From Knoellia aerolata DSM 18566 (lineage in GTDB: Bacteria; Actinomycetota; Actinomycetes; Actinomycetales; Dermatophilaceae): a DNA stretch of 64,000 nt. How positions within the stretch are numbered: the first letter of the stretch is position 1; every line of letters begins with the position of its first letter. Below are positions 18,113 through 24,776 of this stretch, one piece after another. The notes under the pieces were generated by a model. It ran no database searches, had not been told where the DNA came from, and saw only the letters and a program-made list of their open reading frames with translations. A program made the position numbers and the translations under genes. The stretch lies in the NCBI RefSeq assembly GCF_000768695.1, contig NZ_AVPL01000012.1:1-64000 (forward strand). The letters are read 5' to 3'.

Positions 18113-21100
18113 TCATCGGCTCACGGCGGCGATGGCCTGCCGCACGCGCTTCTCGCTCACCGGGTGGGCGGTCCCGAGCGACTGCGCGAACAGGCTGACC
18201 CGCAGCTCCTCGATCATCCAGCCGATGTCGCTCACCTCGGACGCGCGACGTGCCGTCGCCGGGAGCGCGTCGAGGAGGTCGGCGTATGCCGTCTCGACGC
18301 CGTCGACCTGCGCCTGCAGCTGGGGTTCCCGCGCGTTCGCCGGCGCCTTCTCGAGCCGCTGGAGCATCGCGCGGAGGTAACGGTGCAGGTGCGGCATCCG
18401 CGCCAGGCCGCTGTCGGCGACGAAGCCGGGGCGCACGAGCCCGTCCAGCTGCGCGCGCACGTCGGCACTGGTGAGGGCCAGGGTGCGGGCCGCGGCGCCG
18501 GAGTCGACGGCGTCGAGGTGGCGGCGCACGTCCGCGGCCAGCGCCAGCACCGGCTCGACCGCCTCGATGACCTGGAGGACCCGGGTGACGACATGGGTGC
18601 GCACCGCGGTGTGGGCGGTGTCGAACTCGGCCCGGGTGCGCACGTCCGCCCGGGCCTGCTCGGCGACGATCGAGTCGACGGCCGCGGCGAGGCAGTCCTC
18701 GAGGAGGGCGGGCACGGAGCCGTGCGGGTTCTGGCCGAGCGCGAGCTTCTGGGCGTTTGTCAGCCTGGCGAGGACGCGCTTCCACGGAGCGGTGGTGTTG
18801 AGCAGCAGCAGCCGGCGCACCCCCGCGCGGTGGGCGGCCTCGGCCTGGCCGGCGTCGTCGAGGACGCGAAGCGACACCGACGTCCCCTCGTCGACGAGGG
18901 CGGGGAAACCCTGGACGGTGTGTCCGGCAGAGCGCCCCTCGAACGTGCGGGGCACGACGTCCACGGTCCACGTGGTGAGTCCCGAGCGCTCGATCGACGC
19001 GCCCGCCTTGGCGAGCCGCTGGCGGACGGCACCCTGCGAGGTCGGCCGCAGCGCGTCGAGGTCCTTGCCGCGGGCGACCAGGCGGCCGCCCGGCCCCTCG
19101 ACCGCGAACGTCGGGCGCAGGTGGTCGGGCACCCGGCCCCAGTCCCACTCGTCGGGTGCGATGCCCACCCCGGTCCGGTCGCGGAGCACCCGTGCGAGCT
19201 CGTCGGTGAACGAGCGTCCCGAGGCCTGCTCGGCGCCGACCAGCGCGGCGCGGGCGTGGTCGGGCGTCGGCACGAAGTGTCGGCGGGTGGCCTTGGGCAG
19301 CGACTTGAGCAGGGCGACGGCGAGGTCCTCCCGCAGCCCGGGCACCTGCCAGTCGAACCCGGCCGACGTGACCCGGTTGAGGACCGCCGTCGGGATGTGG
19401 ACCGTCACGCCGTCGGCGTCGTCGCCCGGCGAGAACTGGTAGGTGAGGTCGAGCTCGAGGTCGCCCTGCCGCCACGTGCGCGGGTAGTCACCGGCGGAGA
19501 CCGCGTCGGCGTCCTCGCGGGTGAGGAGCTCCTCGGTGAAGGTCAGCAGGTCCGGGTGACGTCGCTGCTCCCCGCGCCACCACGTGTCGAAGTGGCGCAC
19601 GGACGTGACGTCGCGAGGGATGCGAGCGTCGTAGAAGGCGAAGACGACCTCGTCGTCGACGATGAGGTCGCGGCGGCGGGCGCGTTCCTCGAGCTCCGAG
19701 AGGCGTTGCAGCAGAGCCGTGTTGGCCTTCCAGAACCTGTGGTGGGTGTCCCAGTCGCCCTCGACGAGCGCGTGCCGGATGAAGAGGTCGCGCGCCTCCT
19801 CCGGGTTGATCCGCGAGTACTGCACCGTGCGGTCGACCACGAGCGGGACGCCGTAGAGGGTCACCCGCTCGGAGGCCACGACGGCGCCGGCGGACTTCGA
19901 CCAGCGCGGCTCGGAGACCGTCCGCTTGACGACGTGCGCGCCGAGCTCCTCGGCCCACAGCGGGTCGATGGCGGCGTTGACGCGGGCCCACAGGCGGGTG
20001 GTCTCGACGAGCTCCGCGGCCATGACGACGTCCGGCTGGTTGCGGAACAGGCCCGACCCGGGGTTGATGCCGAAACGGGAACCGCGCGCGCCGGCATACT
20101 CCCGCTTCTGCTCGTCCCGGACGCCGACGTGCGACAGGAGGCCCGCGAGCAGCGCCTGGTGGACGCGGTCCCAGTCGGGCTCGCCACCCTCCGAGGCGGT
20201 CGTCAGCTCGGGGTCGATCCGCGCCGACTTGCACGCGGAGCGGAGCTGCTGGTGGAGGTCCTGCCACTCGCGGATCCGCAGGTAGTGGAGGAACTCGGCC
20301 TTGCACATGCGCCGGAAGGCGCTGCTGGACAACGCCCTTTGCTGTTCCTTGAGGTAGCGCCAGAGGGCGTGGAAGCCGGCGAAGTCGGACGTCTCGCTCT
20401 TGAAGCGGGCGTGCTGCTGCTGCGCCTGCGCCTCCTTGTCGACGGGTCGCTCGCGCGGGTCCTGGATGGACAGCGCGGCGACGATGACGAGGACCTCCTT
20501 GGTGCAGCCCAGCCGGCCGGCCTCGATGAGCATCCGGCCGAGACGGGGGTCGAGCGGCAGCCGGGCCAGGGTCTTCCCGTATGCCGTGAGCCGCCTCTCG
20601 CCGCGCCTCCCCTCCCCCTCGCGCAGGGCGTGCAGCTCCTCGAGGAGCCGGACGCCGTCGGCGATCTGCTTCGCGTCGGGTGCGTCGACGAACGGGAAGC
20701 GGGCGATGTCGCCGAGACCCAGCGCCGTCATCTGGAGGATGACCGAGGCGAGCGAGGTGCGCAGGATCTCCGGCTCGGTGAACTCGGGCCGGCTCGCGAA
20801 GTCCTCCTCCGCGTAGAGGCGGACCGCGATGCCGTCGGCGACGCGTCCGCACCGACCGGAGCGCTGCGCGGCACTGGCCTGCGAGATGGGCTCGATGGGG
20901 AGGCGCTGGACCTTGGTGCGCTGGGAGTAGCGCGAGATGCGGGCCGTGCCGGTGTCGATGACGTAACCAACGCCGGGCACGGTCAGCGAGGTCTCGGCGA
21001 CGTTGGTGGCGAGGATGATCCGGCGCCCGCTCCCCCGGCGGAAGACGCGGTGCTGCTCGGCGGCGGAGAGCCGCGCGTAGAGCGGGAGGATCTCGGTCCG

Positions 21101-21970
21101 GGGCAGGTTCATGGCGCCGAGGGCGTCGGCGGCGTCGCGGATCTCGCGCTCCCCGGAGAAGAACACGAGGATGTCGGTGGCACTGTGCCCGGGCGGGGTC
21201 TCGGTCCACAGCTCCTCGACGGCGTCGCAGACGGCCGTCACCTGGTCGCGCTCCTCGGTGACCTCGCCGCCCTCGGCCCGCTCGACGAGCGGCCGGTACC
21301 GGACCTCGACCGGGTAGGTGCGGCCGGAGACCTCGATGACGGGGACCTCGCGCACGACGGTGCCGCGTAGGTCGGTCGAGAAGTGCCGGGCGAACCGGGC
21401 GGGGTCGATCGTCGCCGAGGTGATGACGACCTTGAGCTCGGGTCGGCGCGGGAGGAGCGACTTGAGGTAGCCGAGGATGAAGTCGATGTTGAGGGAGCGC
21501 TCGTGGGCCTCGTCGATGATGATCGTGTCGTAGCGGCGCAGGTCGCGGTCGCGCTGCATCTCGGCGAGGAGGATGCCGTCGGTCATGACCTTGACCCGCG
21601 TGCGGTCGCTGCTGTGGTCGGTGAAGCGCACCTGGTAGCCGACGAGGTCGCCGAGCTCGACCTCCATCTCCTCGGCGATGCGCTCGGCGACCGAGCGGGC
21701 CGCGATCCGACGAGGCTGGGTGTGGCCGATCTGTCCGGCGCTCCCGAGGCCGAGCTCGAGGCACATCTTCGGGATCTGGGTGGTCTTGCCCGAGCCGGTC
21801 TCCCCGGCGATGACGACGACCTGGTGCTCGCGCAGGGCGGCGAGGATGTCGTCGCGCCGCTCGACGACGGGGAGCTGCTCGGGGTACCTCAGCAGGGCGG
21901 GGTCGACGGGGCCACGGCCGGCGGCTGCGTCTGCGCCCGCCTCCGCGGCTGCGACTCCGGACTCTGGCAC
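18113..21970 (-). CDS. hrpA: ATP-dependent RNA helicase HrpA
   Basis: A 1285-residue DEAH-box helicase. Motif I is GETGSGKTTQIPKM (about 54-67), Ia is TQPRRIAARSVAERI, motif II is IIIDEAHERSLN, motif III is ITSATID, and motif VI is QRSGRCGRVADG. Ratchet and OB-fold regions and the long bacterial HrpA C-terminal domain (DUF3418) follow, ending WMIEELRVSLFAQSLGT. In E. coli HrpA acts on mRNA and stalled ribosomes. Start is GTG 21970; TATCCT seven bases upstream looks like a -10 box, implying a leaderless transcript. Length agrees with the family. Confidence 0.95.
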   Translation of the reverse strand: MPESGVAAAEAGADAAAGRGPVDPALLRYPEQLPVVERRDDILAALREHQVVVIAGETGSGKTTQIPKMCLELGLGSAGQIGHTQPRRIAARSVAERIAEEMEVELGDLVGYQVRFTDHSSDRTRVKVMTDGILLAEMQRDRDLRRYDTIIIDEAHERSLNIDFILGYLKSLLPRRPELKVVITSATIDPARFARHFSTDLRGTVVREVPVIEVSGRTYPVEVRYRPLVERAEGGEVTEERDQVTAVCDAVEELWTETPPGHSATDILVFFSGEREIRDAADALGAMNLPRTEILPLYARLSAAEQHRVFRRGSGRRIILATNVAETSLTVPGVGYVIDTGTARISRYSQRTKVQRLPIEPISQASAAQRSGRCGRVADGIAVRLYAEEDFASRPEFTEPEILRTSLASVILQMTALGLGDIARFPFVDAPDAKQIADGVRLLEELHALREGEGRRGERRLTAYGKTLARLPLDPRLGRMLIEAGRLGCTKEVLVIVAALSIQDPRERPVDKEAQAQQQHARFKSETSDFAGFHALWRYLKEQQRALSSSAFRRMCKAEFLHYLRIREWQDLHQQLRSACKSARIDPELTTASEGGEPDWDRVHQALLAGLLSHVGVRDEQKREYAGARGSRFGINPGSGLFRNQPDVVMAAELVETTRLWARVNAAIDPLWAEELGAHVVKRTVSEPRWSKSAGAVVASERVTLYGVPLVVDRTVQYSRINPEEARDLFIRHALVEGDWDTHHRFWKANTALLQRLSELEERARRRDLIVDDEVVFAFYDARIPRDVTSVRHFDTWWRGEQRRHPDLLTFTEELLTREDADAVSAGDYPRTWRQGDLELDLTYQFSPGDDADGVTVHIPTAVLNRVTSAGFDWQVPGLREDLAVALLKSLPKATRRHFVPTPDHARAALVGAEQASGRSFTDELARVLRDRTGVGIAPDEWDWGRVPDHLRPTFAVEGPGGRLVARGKDLDALRPTSQGAVRQRLAKAGASIERSGLTTWTVDVVPRTFEGRSAGHTVQGFPALVDEGTSVSLRVLDDAGQAEAAHRAGVRRLLLLNTTAPWKRVLARLTNAQKLALGQNPHGSVPALLEDCLAAAVDSIVAEQARADVRTRAEFDTAHTAVRTHVVTRVLQVIEAVEPVLALAADVRRHLDAVDSGAAARTLALTSADVRAQLDGLVRPGFVADSGLARMPHLHRYLRAMLQRLEKAPANAREPQLQAQVDGVETAYADLLDALPATARRASEVSDIGWMIEELRVSLFAQSLGTAHPVSEKRVRQAIAAVSR

Positions 21971-22030
21971 GCGCCCAAGGATAGGTCGGGAGCGTGCCGG
22001 CTCACGCCCCGTCGTCGAGGCGGTGCCGCC

Positions 22031-22834
22031 TCAGGCAGACGCGGCGACGCGCTGAAGCCTGAGCCGCCATGCCTCGGGCCCACGCTCGAGGTAGTCCACG
22101 GTGAACGCGCCCGGCTCCCGGTCCTCGAGCTGGCGCAGCAGCGGCAGCGGGTCGTGCGGCGCGACGAGGACGAGCCCGCCACCGGGACGCACGGCGTCGA
22201 GCGCGCCGAAGATCGTCGAGTGGCGGATGGCGTGCGGCACGGAGCGCGCGTCGAGCTCGGGCAGGTCGGGCCCGTCACTCTCACCGCACGCGCAGCCGCC
22301 CCCGCAGGAGCCGCCGTCGGCTGCCGGCACCTCCTCGGCGTGGTCGTGGCCCTCGTGGCCGCCGAGCAGGTCGTGCATGCCCTCCAGCGCCCCGGCGAGC
22401 GAGACCTCCGGGTTCGACGCCAGCAGGGGGAGGATCTGGTCGTTCTCCTTGGCGAGGTGGCTGTCGAAGGTCACCCCCAGGGCGCGGGCCTCGGCGGCGG
22501 CGTGGACGCGGTCGGGTGCGGAGCGCAGCGACCCCACGAGCCCGATGATGAGCCGGTGCTCGACGAGCATCGCCTCGACGAGGAGACGTCCCCGCTCGTC
22601 GGCGTGGGCGAGCGGGTACATCGCCGACTCCTCGGCCTTCGCGTGCGGCACGAGGTCGTGCTCGGCCCAGTGGACGAGGTCGTCGCGAGCCGAGAGGGCG
22701 GCCGCGTCGTCCGGCGCCTCGGCGATACGGGTCACGTGGGTGGCGAGCGCACCCGCCATCTGGGCGTGGTGCTGCTTGACCGCCTCCACGGCGTTGGAGT
22801 CCTCGACGGTGCTGGCGACGACGATGGTGTCCAC
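22031..22834 (-). CDS. Hemerythrin HHE / DUF2249 domain protein
   Basis: The 267-residue product has an N-terminal HHE hemerythrin-like domain (about 10-150) with the metal-ligand-type residues in KQHHAQM, HWAEHDLVPHAKAEESAM, LVEHRLIIG and FDSHLAKENDQILP, a Cys/Gly-rich linker (GGSCGGGCACGES), and a C-terminal DUF2249 domain (LDARSVPHAIRHSTIFGAL, GLVLVAPHDPLPLLRQLE). Such proteins sense or handle NO or oxygen and sit beside denitrification genes. GTG 22834 has AGGAAGG at good spacing. It is divergent from a SufR-like regulator and the NnrS/nitrite reductase genes, which supports an NO-related role. Confidence 0.85.
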   Translation of the reverse strand: MDTIVVASTVEDSNAVEAVKQHHAQMAGALATHVTRIAEAPDDAAALSARDDLVHWAEHDLVPHAKAEESAMYPLAHADERGRLLVEAMLVEHRLIIGLVGSLRSAPDRVHAAAEARALGVTFDSHLAKENDQILPLLASNPEVSLAGALEGMHDLLGGHEGHDHAEEVPAADGGSCGGGCACGESDGPDLPELDARSVPHAIRHSTIFGALDAVRPGGGLVLVAPHDPLPLLRQLEDREPGAFTVDYLERGPEAWRLRLQRVAASA

Positions 22835-22882
22835 GGCCGGCCTTCCTGGGCTGGGCGCCACCCCGCTGGCGGTGCCGATACC

Positions 22883-22891
22883 TATTTAATA
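22883..22891. promoter_or_regulatory. AT-rich palindrome in the divergent NO-module promoter region
   Basis: TATTTAATA (TATT-T-AATA) lies in an unusually AT-rich patch of this GC-rich genome, between the hemerythrin and regulator genes. TTAATACAC and GTGATTAA further form an imperfect inverted repeat at 22886-22910. It may be the -10 region, the regulator's operator, or both. Confidence 0.45.
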
Positions 22892-22902
22892 CACTTCTTT
22901 CC

Positions 22903-23640
22903 GTGATTAATCCAACCGCGTCACCGGCCACCCTCCCCGAGCGCATGGCAGCCGGCTTCGGCCCGAGTCCTGCCGGGGGCAGCCGGACGCACGAGGCGCC
23001 CGGACGGGCTGCGGCGGCCGTGCTGGCCACCCTCGAGCAGCAGGACGCACCGGTCACCGTCGCCGCCCTCACCGAGGCGACCGGTCACCACCCCAACACG
23101 CTGCGCGAGCACCTGGACGCACTCGTCGAGGCTGGGCTCGCCGAACGCTCGCGGGCGGCGGCTTCCGGACGGGGCCGACCGGCGTGGCTGTATGCCGCCG
23201 TGCCGGCTGCCGCGTCCGGCTCACCGGAGTACGCCGGCCTCGCCACCGCGCTGGCGATGCAGCTCGCGCGCACGAGCGAGGACGCCCGTGAGGAGGCCGC
23301 GACGGCCGGTCACGCGTGGGGCGACCGGCTGGCCGACGCGGTGCGCCCTCGTCCACGGGGCGCCGTTGCCGCACGGCGCGGGGTCGTCGGCGTGCTCGAC
23401 GGCCTGGGCTTCGCACCGGACGCGGACGACCGTGCGAGCGAGGTCCGGCTCCGGCAGTGCCCGCTGCTCGAGGCCGCGCGTGAGCAGCCGGACGTCGTCT
23501 GCTCGGTGCACCTCGGCATCGTGCGAGGGGCTCTGCGCGCCTGGGGCGCCGAGACCGGCGAGGTCACCCTGGTGCCCTTCGCCGAAGCCGGTTCCTGCCT
23601 GCTCCACATGGGTGCGCCGGGGCGGAGCGACAGATGCTGA
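22903..23640 (+). CDS. SufR-like helix-turn-helix regulator with C-terminal cysteines
   Basis: A 245-residue regulator with an N-terminal winged helix (LATLEQQDAPVTVAALTEAT, HHPNTLREHLDALVEAGLAE, ending GRGRPAWLY) and a C-terminal region with three cysteines (QCPLLEAAREQ, VVCSVHLGIV, GSCLLHM). The layout is that of the COG2345/SufR group, where such cysteines hold an iron-sulfur cluster that responds to NO or redox state. I infer that it senses NO and controls the divergent hemerythrin gene and its own operon. The GTG at 22903 is close to the AT-rich promoter, so the start could also be the later ATG at 22945. Confidence 0.8.
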   Translation: MINPTASPATLPERMAAGFGPSPAGGSRTHEAPGRAAAAVLATLEQQDAPVTVAALTEATGHHPNTLREHLDALVEAGLAERSRAAASGRGRPAWLYAAVPAAASGSPEYAGLATALAMQLARTSEDAREEAATAGHAWGDRLADAVRPRPRGAVAARRGVVGVLDGLGFAPDADDRASEVRLRQCPLLEAAREQPDVVCSVHLGIVRGALRAWGAETGEVTLVPFAEAGSCLLHMGAPGRSDRC

Positions 23641-24776
23641 TGCGCCGCCTGCCCTTCCTCCTCCCCGGGGCCGTCGCCCTGCTGCTCGGCCTCGACGCCG
23701 GGCTGCAGCTGCTCGACCTGCCCGCCGTCCCGGTCTCGGAGCGGCTACCGGACGTCCACGGGATGCTTCTCGTCCTCGGGTTCGTCGGGACCCTCATCTC
23801 CCTCGAGCGCGCGGTCGCCCTGCGGCGTCGTCCGGGATACGCGGCCCCCGCCCTGCTCGGTGTGGGCGGGCTGCTCATCGTCCCTCCCGGCACCGCCCGC
23901 GCCGGCCAGGTCCTGCTCGTCGCCGGCAGCGGCGCACTCTGCCTCGTCTACGCCGCGCTGTGGCGGCGCCAGCGCGACGAGGCGGTCGTCGTCCAGGCCC
24001 TGGGCGCCGTCCTCGCCCTGGGCGCGGTCATCCTCTGGCTCGGGGACGTGCCCGTCCCCCGCCTCCTGCCGTGGCTGGCCGGGTTCGTCGTCCTCACCAT
24101 CGCCGGGGAGCGCCTCGAGCTCGCCCGGATCGACCTGGCGCGCAGCGGCCCGGTCCTGCTCTCGTCGGTCACCCTCACCCTCGCCGCGGTGGTCGGGCTG
24201 CTGTGGCCGGGTGTCGGCCATCCCGTGTTCGGGCTGGCCCTGCTGGTGCTCGTCGGCTGGCTCGCCACCCACGACGTCGCCCGACGCACGGTCCGCTCGA
24301 CCGGTCTGCCACGGTTCGCGGCCGTCTGCCTCCTCGCCGGGTACGCGTGGCTCACGGTGGCAGGTGCACTGTGGCTGCTCGCGGGTCCGGTGCTCGAGGG
24401 CCCGGCCTACGACGCGGCCGTCCACGCCGTCTTCTTGGGCTTCACCCTGTCGATGATCATGGCGCACGCACCCGTGATCCTCCCCGCCGTGCTCCGGGTC
24501 GCGCTCCCCTACCACTCCGCCCTCTACGTGCCGGCCGTGCTGCTGCACGCGTCGCTCCTCGTGAGGGTCGTCGGTGGTGACGCCCGCGGCTGGGGACTGG
24601 CCCGGGAGGTCGGCGGCGCCCTCAACGTCGCCGCCGTCCTCTGCCTCGTCGCCGTCCTCCTCTGGTCGGCCGCCACCGCCCCCCGCCCGAACCGCCACCT
24701 GCCCACGCAGAGCGTGGGACCCGCCGCGAGCTCCCGTGGCGACGTCGAGCGACCGCTCACCGGGGTCGCTCCGTGA
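23634..24776 (+). CDS. NnrS-like polytopic membrane protein
   Basis: A 380-residue integral membrane protein with roughly ten to twelve hydrophobic segments and no soluble domain. HGMLLVLGFVGTLISLERAV near the start and HAVFLGFTLSMIMAHAPVIL plus LPYHSALYVPAVLLHASLLV near the end carry histidines inside membrane helices, as in NnrS, a heme- and copper-associated protein tied to NO metabolism. The start at 23634 overlaps the regulator gene by 7 bp; an alternative ATG lies at 23640. Its stop overlaps the nitrite reductase fusion by 4 bp. NnrS assignment is by motif impression and context, so moderate. Confidence 0.72.
   Translation: MLMRRLPFLLPGAVALLLGLDAGLQLLDLPAVPVSERLPDVHGMLLVLGFVGTLISLERAVALRRRPGYAAPALLGVGGLLIVPPGTARAGQVLLVAGSGALCLVYAALWRRQRDEAVVVQALGAVLALGAVILWLGDVPVPRLLPWLAGFVVLTIAGERLELARIDLARSGPVLLSSVTLTLAAVVGLLWPGVGHPVFGLALLVLVGWLATHDVARRTVRSTGLPRFAAVCLLAGYAWLTVAGALWLLAGPVLEGPAYDAAVHAVFLGFTLSMIMAHAPVILPAVLRVALPYHSALYVPAVLLHASLLVRVVGGDARGWGLAREVGGALNVAAVLCLVAVLLWSAATAPRPNRHLPTQSVGPAASSRGDVERPLTGVAP

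Noticed and set aside
17450-21370. A very long open frame on the plus strand opposite hrpA
   Set aside because: It is the antisense of a well-supported 1285-residue helicase in a GC-rich genome, is made of low-complexity residues, and has no domain or ribosome site.
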